The notes beneath the pieces were generated by a model. The model saw nothing but the letters and a program-made list of their open reading frames with translations, was not told where the DNA came from and did no database searches. From contig CP075492.1 in NCBI GenBank assembly GCA_021613535.1, positions 4,216,001-4,280,000 on the forward strand: DNA of 64,000 nucleotides, in the 5' to 3' direction. Each line of letters starts with the position of its first letter. The stretch's first letter is position 1. This stretch comes from Adineta vaga. Lineage: Eukaryota; Rotifera. Below, in pieces: positions 23,493 through 35,475 of the stretch. Both the position numbers and the translations under genes were made by a program.

Positions 23493-26200
23493 ATGTCTAG
23501 TTTTTATCAATTCAGTGCTTTGTGTATATTTCTTCTGTATTCATATGTTAATGCATGATTACCATGTCCTTTCGATGTTCGTATTGATCATCATAAGATT
23601 GAAACGACGAAAGATTTAGTTATTAATACACCACGATCTCGATTTTCTTGGAAAATTCATCATTTGAACGATGTCTTTCAACGAAATATACAACAAACGG
23701 CGTATCAAATGCAACCTCAATCGATAAAATTAACTGAAAAAGAAAAACCATTTCAATGGGATAGTAAACGTATTTTATCGTCACAATCGATTCATGTTGC
23801 ATATCCAAATGAAAAGAATCTTTTACCATCAACATATTATCGTTTTCGTCTACGAATTTGGACAACGAATGTCATGGAAGCAAGTGAATGGACTGATTGG
23901 ATTGAATTTCGGGCTCCGATATTTGATTTACATGAATATATAATGAATGAAAATGATCTTCAATGGATTGGTTCAAGAAAAATTAATATGAATGAATTGA
24001 GAAAAGAATTTACTATACCAAATACAAGTCCTATAAAGTCAGCAGTTACTTATATATCTGGTTTAGGTTATTATGAATTCTATTTAAATGGAAATAAAGT
24101 TGATTCAAGTCGAAAATTAGATCCGGGTTGAACGACTTATGAATTTCGTACTCTACTTATTTCTTTTGATATAACTGAAAATATTACGGTAACAAATTAT
24201 ATTTCGTCTTGATCTTTCTCAATTAAGTTTTATCTATTTAGATTGGTATAAATGCGATTGGAGTTAAATTAGGTAACGGATGGTATAGTCAAGAACAACA
24301 TGGTGAATCATGTGTGTTTGATTTTGAAATGAGTTTTTACTTGGTAATTTTAGGTCCACCACGTCTTCTTTTCGTATTATTTATTAAATTTATGAATGGT
24401 AATGAAATAATAGTTGGTAGCGATCAAACATGGACAGGTCGAGAAGGTTCAACTAAACATGATAGTATTTATAATGGTGAATTTTATGATAGTCGAAACG
24501 ATCGTTCAAATTGGGCTCGACCAGGATTCAATGATTCTTTATCAGCTTGGATTATGCCGGATTTGATGCCATCACCGGCGAATATATCACGTAGTGACAT
24601 TATTGTTCTTTAAAATATGCCACCAATTCGAGCTGGAAATGATGCTTTACATTTTGAAGTATTGACTGATAAACAACAACAACAACAACAGAGTTATTTG
24701 AAAATAGAAGACATTGGAGAAATCAAAGGTGCTCAATTAACTGATGGTGGAGTACTGAAACCAGTTAATATGTGGTCATCTGATCCAGGTTGATATTTTT
24801 TGTGCTTTATAAATAAAATAATTCTTCCTCTTCGAATAGGTCTTTTAATATTTGATTTGGGTCAAAATATGGCTGGATGGTGTCGTATAAAATTTCATGG
24901 TCCTTCTGGTTATGGTGTTTATATTCGTCATGGTGAAGTACTTATCCTACCAGATATAGCTCATAAGTAGAATCTGACGAGTTTTATTTCGAATCAACTA
25001 AATTATAAATCTTTTGTTATAGTCGTTCAGCTCGGAATACCTACACAGAAAATCTTCGTGCTACTACAGCATCAGATACATATCTTCTTCGTGGTGATCC
25101 TGTTAGCGAAATTTATGAACCAACGTGGTATTTCTTTGTTTTTTCTTCATATCATTGAGTAGTATGAATTATTTTATAGATTTACAGTTCATGGCTTTCG
25201 TTATCTATCTATTTTTGGACAACCAAATGCATTAACTAAAGATGATGTTGAATGTCCATTTGTACATAGTGAAACAACATTGAAAGGTCATTTTACAACA
25301 AATAATCCTGTTGTCAATCAAATTCAACATAACATTCAATGGGGACAATTGAGTAATATTATGTCTTTACCAACAGATTGAGGACCCACATCCATCCTCA
25401 AATTTCATCATGTTTTCTTTAATTCTTCTATCAATTCGTATGCAGATGGTATGCAAGCGGCACAAGTACTTGCTCTTGCATTACCAGGTGTCGTACTTGC
25501 GAATGTGCGATCTGCCGTACTCAATCAGTTGGTTACAAATATCAGACAAAATGAAAATCATGTAACAACAGGTATTGTATCTACAGCTCAAATCTATCCA
25601 GTTCTTTCTGATAATAGATATCATGATTTGGCACTTGAATTAATATCTTCAATAAGTTATCCATCATATGGTTATATGTTTACAAATCCCTATGAAAATG
25701 CAACGACTATTTGGGAACTTTGGAATGCACCACTAACAGGACCTAGTATGAATTCTCGTAATCATATTATGTATGGTAGTTTTGGTGCATGGTTTTATTC
25801 ATATCTAGCTGGTATTCATCTTTCATCGAATATACTTACTATCCGACCTCGCATGGCTTCAGAAACGAAGAAACATCTGATGTCAAAATTAGATTGTCAA
25901 TTGAGCACATTACATGGCCTCGTACATATTTCCTATACACGCGATGAGCATGATACTATTTCGAAACCCATTTTACTTCGTGTGACAATACCACCGAATG
26001 TACAAGCTCGTGTCGTATTTGAACCATTCTTTCATAGTGCATAATGCCAAATGGTGATTGAAAATGAGAAAATGATTTGGTCATCGAATACCGGTGCAAT
26101 GAATATAGAAAGATTGTCTGTTGTAAAAGATTCATCCACTGGTTTGATGACAGTATTTGTAGGTTCAGGTCATTACGAATCTCAAGCAGTATGGCAATAG
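23493..26200 (+). pseudogene. Decayed alpha-L-rhamnosidase (GH78-like)
   Basis: An intron-containing relic of a bacterial-type alpha-L-rhamnosidase. Recognisable pieces in order: signal peptide (from the ATG at 23493), an N-terminal beta-sandwich (YYRFRLRIWTTN, ASEWTDWIEF), the rhamnosidase N domain (YISGLGYYEFYLNG, GINAIGVKLGNGWY, DSIYNGEFYDSR), the second sandwich (LLIFDLGQNMAGWCRIKF), FTVHGFRYLSIFG, and a helical-barrel remnant ending SGHYESQAVWQ. In-frame stops interrupt it after the signal peptide (TGA at about 23556), in DPG*TTY where the family has Trp (24129), at 24611 (TAA), at about 25379 (TGA, in the family's PTDCPQR segment) and at about 26042 (TAA). The part of the barrel that should follow PTD, which carries catalytic acids, is missing. 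Remaining introns still have GT-AG ends, so it once functioned as a spliced eukaryotic gene. Confidence 0.85.
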
Positions 26201-26637
26201 AAACTGGTATTTTAATAACATCCATCAAATTTCTATATGTGTGCATATCATTATGTTTTTTTTAATTTTCTTGTAGTTGATAGAACTTTATCTGTTCAAT
26301 TAAGAAAACAGTTTCATTATGAGCACTTTTTCCTTTTATAAACATTATCCGAATACACACAAACCTATCTGTAGATACAGGCAACTCGTGTCTCTATGTA
26401 TACCTTTCAATATTCATGTTCGAGTCTAGTGGAAATCACAACTTTCATAAGATGGTTTACCAGAAAGAATACGATCTTTCTTGCTTTTAGGATATCTCGA
26501 AAGCTCAGAAAAGATTTCTTAAAAAGATTTTGAACATATCAACAAGGTCAGTAATATTTATATTGGAATAGAACGAAGTTCTTAGAAACTACATGTAAAT
26601 GATAAGATCAGAATATTTATCAAATTAGTTCTATACT
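26201..26637. other. Intergenic region
   Basis: 3' flanks of the rhamnosidase relic (+) and of the first ADP-ribosylglycohydrolase (-). Nothing else recognised. Confidence 0.4.
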
Positions 26638-28047
26638 TCACTTTCGATGATGACCACTGGGTAAACCTGCAGTAGGCATCTTACTTGGATCTTGTTTTTG
26701 TTTTTGTTTCGGATTATTTGAATAGTAGTCACTTCTGTTATCACTATGATGCGATTGCGAAGATGCTTGTACTCTTCCATGTGATGTTGATTTTGGTTGC
26801 GATAGATTACCGTAACCCATTATATCTTCAGGTAATTTTTTTGTTATTTGTTGAGCGTGTTGTGATACTGGTATACTGTGCTGATGTGACTGATAAGACG
26901 GCATCTGTTGTTGTTGTTGTTGTTGAGTAGAAGAAGAACCACCTTGACTTCGACTACCTTCGAAGCATAGCCATTGACCGATACAAACAAGCAAATTACG
27001 CGCATACAGCTGACCTCCCCAGCGGCGAAGAACAACTGATGCACCATAATATGCACCAGCTAGTTGCCCATAAACCGCAGCAGTTGTGTCAGTATCATCT
27101 CCAAGATTTACCGCATTTAGAACACCGTTTTCAAAATTGTCACCATCCGACCAAAACGCCCATAGAGCAGCTTCTAATGTGTTGATAATGTAGTTTTTAC
27201 CGCGAATGCCATCTTCATAACCACGTTGTTTCTTGAACGATCCTTTAGCTACAGAGATAACGTCAGGATGCAGCTGCCGAGATCCAAACCATGTTGTATG
27301 ATTTTCGACAAATTTTTCATCTAACAATTCCTTTTTAGACGTTCCTTTGATTGCGGCAACAAGTAAGGCAGCAAAATAACGGCAAGCATCAGCAGCTTTA
27401 GGATCACCATGCGTCAGAAGAGCACTCTCACCTGCCAGATGAACAGCACGCTCCGGCTGCCGATAGAAGAAAAGTGGAACAGGTGCAAGACGCATCAGAG
27501 CTCCATTACCAGCTTGTTCTGCTCCGCCACAGAACTCACTGAATCCTTTTACATTTCTAACTTCTTCCAATGGTAAATTATCAATCTGTTCGTCACTTGC
27601 ATTTCGAAAATGTTGCTTAAGTACATTTTGTCGTCGACAGAACTCTTCCAAAGCTGCACGAGTACTATTACCAATGTCAAAACATTGTCCCGTTGATGAC
27701 AAATATCCTTTCTTATACCACCATTTATAACGAACCATTTGATCGTATGTATTAAATCCACGTTGAGTTAGAAGCGACGAAGCTAAACATAGAGCCATAG
27801 AAGTATCATCGGTCCATTGTCCAGCTTGAAGACCCCATGTTCCACCACCTTGCATATCTCTAACAGGATGGTCTACAAGATACTGACGCGGACGAAATTC
27901 AACACTAGCTCCAAGTGCATCACCTATAGCGAGACCAACAAGAGATCCAACAACTTTCGCTTCCTCTCTGGGTGATGTCTGCTGTGCAGTTGATTGGCAG
28001 GAAATATTAGCAGGTAAGATACGAGCGTCAGGATGTGGAAATTGCAT
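26638..28047 (-). CDS. ADP-ribosylglycohydrolase (ARH/DraG family), paralogue 1
   Basis: Intronless, 469 aa. DraG/ARH enzymes use two Mg ions to remove ADP-ribose from modified side chains or to cleave related ADP-ribosides. The fold's signatures are complete: LVGLAIGDALGASVEF (about 36-51), the metal site WTDDTSMAL (78-86), SSTGQCFDIGNSTR, GNGALMRLAPVPLFF (180-194), LLTHGDPKAADACR and the second metal site NLGDDTDTTAAVYGQLAGAYYG (314-335). All expected acidic ligands are present, so activity is predicted. After about residue 360 comes a low-complexity tail with a Gln run and many Ser/His/Gln, likely disordered. A paralogue with one intron and no such tail lies 4 kb away on the same strand. 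The closest look is to bacterial-type DraG proteins; horizontal origin is possible. Confidence 0.9.
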   Translation of the reverse strand: MQFPHPDARILPANISCQSTAQQTSPREEAKVVGSLVGLAIGDALGASVEFRPRQYLVDHPVRDMQGGGTWGLQAGQWTDDTSMALCLASSLLTQRGFNTYDQMVRYKWWYKKGYLSSTGQCFDIGNSTRAALEEFCRRQNVLKQHFRNASDEQIDNLPLEEVRNVKGFSEFCGGAEQAGNGALMRLAPVPLFFYRQPERAVHLAGESALLTHGDPKAADACRYFAALLVAAIKGTSKKELLDEKFVENHTTWFGSRQLHPDVISVAKGSFKKQRGYEDGIRGKNYIINTLEAALWAFWSDGDNFENGVLNAVNLGDDTDTTAAVYGQLAGAYYGASVVLRRWGGQLYARNLLVCIGQWLCFEGSRSQGGSSSTQQQQQQQMPSYQSHQHSIPVSQHAQQITKKLPEDIMGYGNLSQPKSTSHGRVQASSQSHHSDNRSDYYSNNPKQKQKQDPSKMPTAGLPSGHHRK

Positions 28048-28848
28048 TATTACAATAGTACTTTCAAAAATAATTCAAAGAAAATCTTACACCGCGTAGT
28101 CTATAATAAATTCGTAGTTTAATCGACTGAATTTTTTCCTTTCAACGATGAAAAAAAGCTAAGTGAACAATGTCTTTTCACGAAACGTGTTGTATTTTTT
28201 TTCTGTTGACTAAACTTTTTTCACAATCTCTTTTTTTCTGTTCTGCTTGACAACTGTGTTTGTCATATAGACACATAGTGTCTGATAAATTTATTCTTTA
28301 CGACCGACTGTCATACACTGACAAAAAATTTTACACGGAAGAATTGAATAGCCATAAATGAAAACAAAACATAATTCATCCTCATAAATATTCGAAGAAA
28401 AAAACATCAGAGAAGAAAGCTTTTTCTTCTCTAGTTTCGTATGTGGACTGAGGTGTTGCAAAAACAGGCGAACTTAAACAGATTCTTCTCTACATTTGCT
28501 ATAAAGTGACACAATTATTAGTAATATATTCGTAACAATGATGAATAAGATCACCATTTTACTTTTTTAGTTACTCTTTGTACTCAGTTTTGCAATTCAT
28601 ATTAACTGGCAAAAAAAAATATTTAAAGATAAGAGAAAGCTATTTATATATTAGAAGAAAGAAAAATAAAAGATAAATATTCGAAATTACACCATAACTT
28701 CAATATCTGATGTATTAGTTTCACAATTTTTTCAGTAAAATGACTATCTAATAGGTTTTTTTAATATCTTAAATTATTAACAAACACTTATTACAGATAT
28801 AAAACACGCACAGGATCTACTAAATAGCTAACATTGTCCTATAAGACA
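28048..28848. other. Divergent intergenic region between ARH1 and the multicopper oxidase
   Basis: A shared upstream region of the ARH paralogue (-) and the oxidase (+). TATAAAA lies at 28798-28804, 45 bp upstream of the oxidase ATG, and is the likely TATA box. No gene inside. Confidence 0.5.
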
Positions 28849-30498
28849 ATGTCGTCTTATTTATTTTGTCTTTTTCTTTTCTTACTTTATGTCAGTAGGA
28901 TATCAAGTGGAATAATTAATCGTCATACATTCAATTTCACTCTTGCTTATGCTGACAATTCCACATCCGTCTTACTTGTCAATAATCAATTTCCAGGTCC
29001 AACTATTCGTGTCAATGTTGATGATGTCGTTATCGTTCATATTCATAATGCTCTGCATACAATGGAAGAAGTAACAATTCATTTTCATGGTATGCTTCAA
29101 CGACAAACATCACATATGGATGGCGTAGGATTTGTTTCGCAAATGCCTATTCCATGTGGACGAACATTTACTCATGTTTTTCAAGCATTTCCCGCAGGTA
29201 CACATATGTATCATTCTCATGCAGGCTTACAAGCAGTAACAGCATTTGGTACAATTATTGTTGATGATCCGATGCGGCCATGGGAAATGCCAGAAGCACC
29301 ATCGGGACCAATTGCAATTTCGGATGAATGGTCCGGTGTTGATCGTCTTACACAAGAAAATGGTCTGATGGGATCACCATTTAAATGGGAAGGCGAACCA
29401 TCAAACTTATTGATTAATGGTCAGAAAAATTTCGTATTAACTCTCGATCCGGGTCGAACATATTTGTTACGATTAGTCGGTGGAACAAGTCTATCAACAG
29501 TTGTCTTCGGTATTACTCAACATCCAATGACAGTTGTTGAAGTTGATGGAAAATTAGTCGTACCAAAAAAGAATATGACATCAATTGAGATTGCTTCTGG
29601 ACAACGATATGTGGTTATGATTCAAACAAAAAATGAATATACTGGTGTTTATGCAATGCAAGCATCGATACGATGGCGACTTTCTGCAGCAAATTCAAGG
29701 TAATGAAGAATTTATTTCTCTATAGGAATAAGAATTATGTATTTCAGTTGTATCGGTATTGTACGATATGGTTTACAATCAACAGTTCCAGCAAATGTTT
29801 CCTCTCTTGCGCTTCCATCTCTTTTCAACGAAACAGAATTACTTTTATTTTCCTTTCGTGAACGATATCAATCATTACTTCCTACAGAAAAAATGCCACC
29901 AGGAAACGAAGGTCGACCTGATCTTGAAATAGTTCTAGTAGCAACACAAGATTATACTGCCGATGGTAAAGGTATCCGTTGGTATACAAACAACGCTACA
30001 TTTGATATGCAGCGTTTGAAAAACTTATCAACACCATTACTCATGGATCTATATAATGGAAATGAGCAAAATCTTCCACAGGATGTTGTTTATACACTCG
30101 GAAACAATCAATTAGTTGATATTGTTATTCAAAATACGGTAGCATTAAATGGTGTATGTGAATCACATCCAATGCATATGCATGGACATAAATTTTGGAT
30201 ACATTCATATGGAACTGGTTCTTATAGTCCGGAGGATAGTATTTGGCCAAATACACGGGATCCAGGATTACGTGATTCATTGATGGTTTATGCAAGTTCC
30301 TATGCCTATTTCTATCCGAATCGAAATGTAAGTAATCATCGAAAACCATGTGGATGGACAAAATTACGTATGATTGCAAATAATCCTGGTTTATGGATGT
30401 TTCATTGTCATATTGGTGCACATTCATATATGGGAATGAATATTCTTCTTAAAGAAGATATTGAACATTTATCAATGATATATTTACAACAAAATTAA
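28849..30498 (+). CDS. Secreted laccase-like multicopper oxidase
   Basis: Two exons (28849-29699, 29748-30498) split by a 48-bp intron, 533 aa. Multicopper oxidases oxidise phenols or metal ions with reduction of O2 to water. The start is the ATG before a signal peptide (MSSYLFCLFLFLLYVSRISS); an in-frame upstream TTG is ignored. All copper motifs are present: VTIHFHGMLQRQTSHMDG, TFTHVFQAFPAGTHMYHSHAG, HPMHMHGHKFWIH and WMFHCHIGAHSYMGM, giving the type 1 Cys, two His and an axial Met, and the eight trinuclear-site His. The three-cupredoxin layout is preserved, although the middle domain is short for fungal laccases. Active oxidase predicted; the substrate cannot be told from sequence. Origin may be horizontal or from an old animal laccase lineage. 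Confidence 0.9.
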
Positions 30499-30614
30499 AA
30501 TAATTCTATTTTGGGAAGCATGTGTCTTTTTATTTTCGATATAATGATTTTTTTTAAAAGTAATTAAGAAATGACGTCATTTCGAAAACGAAAAGCATAT
30601 TTTTCTTTTAAAAC

Positions 30615-31707
30615 TTAATCAAGATCAATACACATATTATCAAATGCAATATAAACATTCATTTCAAAATAGAGTCGATCAATATTCGTCCAATGTAATT
30701 GAAAATATTTTCCATAATATTTATTCAAACTAATTGTAGCTGAATAGAGAATACTACCAGAACGCATTCCACTTAAAGTCACTGTACTACTTTGATTATG
30801 TGGACTAGCAGCATAGAATGAATAAACTGAAAATGTATTTGTTACATTCGCTGATATTTCCATACTACCACCACCCCAATTATATGCATTGTATGATCCA
30901 CTAACAAGTGCAACACTATAATTCGTTGATAAACCTGTATTATAAACACTAACATTTCGCCAATTCAATCCACCATAACCATTGAGAAGATCAGCATTGA
31001 TAGCAGTTGATACATCATCGAAAGTTAAGAAATTACAACCTGTAAAGAATTGAGCAAATTTTGAAAGAAACAAAAAAAATTGATTATTGTAAAAACCTCT
31101 CACTGATTGAGAACTTGAATCGGTTGATGATTTTGCCATTGTTTGATCTGAAAGTAGAATGGAAGACAATCGAGTTGTTGAATAGAAAAATCGAATTACG
31201 TACACATGATGATTGATAGAAGAAGAGCTGTTAGAGCTAAACCTAAGGCGGATATGAGAAGAATAACGAAAAGGATTTTCTTTCCTTTCTGAAATCGACC
31301 ATTACTAAAAGCTATTCAATTATATACTGCATATTAATACAAATCATCGTCGCCAACCTTTTACTATTATTGAGCAATTGTTTTTCATCCGATCGGATTC
31401 TATTCGTCGTTGGTCGTCTACTTACAATTGGTGATTGAGGTTTTACAACTGTAAAAATATTTGTTGGCGATGATTCAACATTGGTAGACAGATTATGATA
31501 AGAATTAGTAGGTGCTTTTGTGAAGGATCTTGTTGAAATACATGCTCCCGAAATTGTTTTCGTTTTTGTTTTATGTGTTCGTGCTTGATGCTTCTTTGAC
31601 ATTTTCAAGTTAACTTTTTCTGCACTGACAGCACGACTAAGACTACGACTTAAACGTCTTACTTTGATATCACTCCAAGCAGAATGCACTGATACTATAT
31701 GTGACAT
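30615..31707 (-). CDS. Type II single-pass membrane protein with basic cytoplasmic tail and beta-rich ectodomain
   Basis: Four exons (31707-31358, 31304-31204, 31147-31097, 31039-30615), 308 aa. The N-terminal 115 residues are Ser/Arg/Lys-rich (RRLSRSLSRAVSAEK, RTHKTKTKT) and should be cytoplasmic. One membrane helix follows (ILFVILLISALGLALTALLL). The ectodomain starts CNFLTFDDVSTAINADLL and is glycine/serine/aromatic-rich with NxS/T sequons, suggesting a jelly-roll or beta-sandwich; it contains a C-terminal DNMC. I cannot name the family. The start at MSHIVSV is the first ATG that avoids an A/T-rich open stretch; an earlier start is possible. Confidence 0.6.
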
Positions 31708-32088
31708 GTCGTTGGTTTGTTCTAGAAATAATGATTGAAAATAAGATTCGTATTTATATATAAAACAATCAAACAAATATGGATGAAACATCAATATATA
31801 ATTAAATAATTAAGGTTTCCTTAATTGAAATATATAATTTTACATATACAAACATCTAATAATTGAATTTTGTTTGAATAAAAGGTTTCATGATATGGGC
31901 TGATCAATGACGGAAAATCTAATGAAAATTGCGATGCAAAAACCAATAAAATACTTTGATTTCTTTTAATAAGTAGCAATCGCATTGAAGCATACTTTCC
32001 AATCTAGGTGGATATTTAAAATCTCGTTTTCTTATTTATTTCAAAAATAAATTTCCTCTTCCTAGAATTCCTAATGTAATTATTTTAT
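31708..32088. other. Intergenic spacer
   Basis: Upstream of the type II membrane protein gene and downstream of ARH2, both on the minus strand. Nothing recognised. Confidence 0.4.
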
Positions 32089-33317
32089 TTATAATTTCGA
32101 TTTTGTATGTAGTGTCGTTAGATTTTCATTTTCTTTCTTCGACCATTGATCACCTTCATAAACAATCCATTTACTTATACATGTGATGAATGTTTTTGCA
32201 TAGATTAGTTCAGTCCATTTTGATGGTAATTTGGAGTAACCATAATATGCACCAGCTAATTGACCATAGATAGCTGCTGTTGTATCAGTATCATCACCGA
32301 GATTAATAGCAGCTAAAACTCCTTTTTCAAATGAATCTTCATCGGACCAAAATGCCCACAATGCAGCTTTTAAACTATCAATAACATAACCTTTTCCTCG
32401 AATACCATCTTCGTATCCATTCTTTAACTTATAGGATCCTCGAATAATTTGCATGACATCATCATGAAGAGGGATATTACCGAACCATTTGATATGTTGT
32501 TCGTAAAAATCATCTTGTAACAATGAAGATTTCGGTTCACCATGAAGTGCAGCTACAATAAGTGCACCGTATAATCGACAAGCATCTACGGCTTTTCGAT
32601 CACCATGAGTTAACAGATTACTAACAGCGGAATATTCTACAGCTTTCGACGGATGTTTCCAGAAGAAAAGTGGTACGGGTGCTAAACGCATAAGACCTCC
32701 ATTCCCAGCAGCATCCATCTTTCCACAATATACATGAAAATCCTGTAAAACATTTGCGTCCGATAAGTGATCTATATATTTGCTAGGAAGTTTTGATTTT
32801 TTCATAAATTTTTCTTGACGTTTTTCAAATTCATGTAGAGATTGTCTAGTAGAAGAACCAATATCAAAACATTCTCCTGTCGATGACATATAACCATGTC
32901 TAAACCACCATTTATAACGAACTAATTGATCATATGGTCGAAAATCGTGACAAACAATCAATGAAATTGCCAAACAAAGTGCCATCGAAGTATCATCAGT
33001 GAACTATATGTACATCATAAAAATATACTATGGTCCTTTTTGTTTTCAAGATCGAATACCTGTCCTTTTTGAAGTCCCCATGTTCCACCACCTTCCATAT
33101 CATTAACCGGATGTTCAACTAGATAGTCATGTGGTCTAAATTCAACATGAGCACCTAAAGAATCACCCATAGCTAAACCTATCATCGATCCTAAAATCCG
33201 ATCGAATACATTTTTATCAATAGGTTCATGAAGTTCTTGTAAAGCAGACTCTAATTCATGAGGTTTGACAATAATGCGACGATCTTCATCATGGTATCGA
33301 GGATCAAGCCAATGCAT
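32089..33317 (-). CDS. ADP-ribosylglycohydrolase (ARH/DraG family), paralogue 2
   Basis: Two exons (33317-33060, 33003-32089), 390 aa; the intron sits immediately before the first metal site. It shares long stretches with paralogue 1: GSMIGLAMGDSLGAHVEFRP, EGGGTWGLQKGQ, FTDDTSMALCLA (87-98), SSTGECFDIGSSTR, GNGGLMRLAPVPLFFW, LLTHGDRKAVDACR, YEDGIRGKGYVIDSLKAALW and NLGDDTDTTAAIYGQLAGAYYG. Both acidic metal sites are intact, so it should be active. It lacks the glutamine-rich tail of paralogue 1 and has a different N-terminal extension with an acidic/His segment (DPRYHDEDRR). A local duplication followed by intron gain or loss explains the pair. Confidence 0.9.
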
Positions 33318-33865
33318 TTCTAAGTATCAAATTGAAACTTTATCAAACAAAACACACAAAAAGATAAATTACTTTCTTGAGAATATGAAGAAGGAGAAGA
33401 TGATACCGTAGTCTTGAAGACTAAAACTAACATTTCGATAAAGTTAAGATATATTATCAAATTCTTACATTTACATCCCATAATCTTTTAGAAAGTTTTA
33501 TTCGTATTAAAAATTGCAGTCAACCGATGAAATTACTACCTTTTAATCAATATTAGATAGATTTATGTTCGCAGAAAAAACTTACCTTTTCTGTGTAAAG
33601 TCAAATATAAAAACGCTGAAGAATGAAATTCCTTCGTAACTCAATCATTTGTTGTCGCTCTTGTTTTTCTCTACGACATAAATAGAAAGGTGATGTTGTT
33701 TGTAACTCTATTCTTTCATTAAATGACGACAAATTTACGAGTCAATAATTCAAAAATTCTACAGGTGTATTAATCTACGTCAAGAATGATCAAATCAAAG
33801 AAAAGAAAAATCGAGACGGTGTTTACAATATCTAGTTGTTATAGAAAGAGAACAAAAAGTAAAGT
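33318..33865. other. Intergenic spacer
   Basis: 5' flank of ARH2 and 3' flank of the frizzled-related gene. No gene recognised. Confidence 0.4.
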
Positions 33866-34858
33866 TTATGATCGTCGTTGACAACGAGGTTTTCGTAAGA
33901 CAATTGTATTTCGAAAACGTTTGAAAACATTTGGACTTCGTTTAACCGAAATAAATCGAATGATTTCATTATTTGATGAAAGAAATAAAATGACTGGTGA
34001 ATGTAATTTAATACATGGACAATTTTTCAATGGAAGATCGAATTGAATTTCATTGGAATCGATTTGTTTAAAATATCGAACTTTATGTTTATTGGCAAAG
34101 ATATAATTATCTTCGGATGTTAATGATTGTTTAACAGGACGCGTACGAAATACAGTTGATGAACGACAATAATCATTGAGTAAATCACTAATACTCGCTC
34201 GTGCTTGACACATGGAACACATCTCTTTTTGAACGATTGTTGTTGATGGAATAGGAGCCATGGTCGTAGTTGTAGTTGTAGTTGTCGTTGTTGAAGCTTC
34301 AGAAACACATAATTCTGTATCTGCTGGATATTGATCGCAAGCAACTGAAAAAAGAGAATGTGTAGCAAGAATGTCAAAAGGAATTGTTTAATTACTCATT
34401 GTTGGCCATTTATATCCAAATTGAGTGATCATTCTCGGTTCACAACTTTGTTTGACTGATTCACAGAGTGTACGACATGGATATAGGAATCGTTTATTAT
34501 CATGTGCCATATTTAATATTGAATCTTGATTATTATCAAATGAAACTAACGTTGATTTTGTAGGTGTTTGTTGAAGACAAACAGGTGCTAGAATCGAACA
34601 AAGTAACAATCGTGCATTGGTATGACAACCCAAACTGAGAAGTGATTGCCATAATGGTAATTCATAAAGAATTTCCGTAATACTTTCGTGATTAAGTAAA
34701 TTTGGTAGATGCATTTGTGTATAACCAAGTCCATAGCATAGAGTAAAATTTGATGGAATTTCTTGACAACGATGAATATTGCCGGGAAGAAAGTCAAAAC
34801 CTTCAGTTAATGAACATGAGATAAGTAAAACGAACACAGCGAGCAGCATTCTCTTCAT
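33866..34858 (-). CDS. Secreted frizzled-related protein (CRD plus netrin-like C-terminus)
   Basis: Two exons (34858-34396, 34344-33866), 313 aa. The signal peptide MKRMLLAVFVLLISCSLTEG is followed by a frizzled cysteine-rich domain: CQEIPSNFTLCYGLGYTQM, LPNLLNHESITEILYELP, LLSLGCHTNARLLLCSILAP, VCLQ, PCRTLCESVKQSCEP, FGYKWPTM and CDQYPADTELC, with the ten-Cys pattern of sFRP/Frizzled. A run of ten threonines then links to a Cys-containing basic region (CSMCQARAS, NCPCIKLH, ending KPRCQRRS) consistent with a netrin-like domain. No seven-helix region follows, so it is a soluble Wnt-binding modulator rather than a receptor. Which vertebrate sFRP it matches cannot be decided. Confidence 0.85.
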
Positions 34859-35475
34859 GAATGAATGTTGATAAAAGTGAAATGAAAGAGAAAATGATTG
34901 TTAATTGAGCGGCATATAACTCAACTTCAATCGACAAGACAAGTGCCTTCAAATTTTTTTCTTCTTCTTCTTCTTCTTTCTCTTCTCCTGTCTGCACTTG
35001 ACTGAATAGCCTCTATACTCATTTCTTTTTCCTTTTAACAAATCACTCAATTGTTAATAGGAAATTTTTCTCGCATCGTATAACAATAATTGACTTTGTT
35101 GTGTCTTTAGTTTTATCTAAGAAGTCGATGAACTGAATACAACAAACGATTAGTCATACATTTCAATTATCTAAATAACAAATAACTGTGACAAGCATTG
35201 ATTGATAATTAACCATCAAATATGAATGTGAAAAGGCTTTTTTGTTCTTTCGAAAAAATTTTACATAGAAATGTCGGAAGATTCTAGACGTGATCTTCTA
35301 TCTAATCTATTTGTCGATGTATATTGATTGACATTAATTAATCATTATAATATCCATCGATAGATAAGTAAAGAAATATATTTGTTTCTATGGAACTGTA
35401 TCAAAGATGAAGTATCAATATAACTACAAATATAATACAGCTCGTTAGTCTAGTCGTGTTTTAGTTACAGAAATA
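34859..35475. other. Divergent intergenic region
   Basis: Shared upstream region of the frizzled-related gene (-) and the small membrane protein gene (+). Has a CTT-rich run at about 34959-34982. No gene inside. Confidence 0.4.

Noticed and set aside
23493-26200. Idea that TGA is recoded (Trp or Sec) in the rhamnosidase
   Set aside because: TAA stops also occur, catalytic segment is missing, and no other gene in the window uses in-frame TGA.
26685-26930. Open frame opposite the Gln-rich tail of the ADP-ribosylglycohydrolase
   Set aside because: Shadow of CAG/CAA repeats of the real minus-strand gene.
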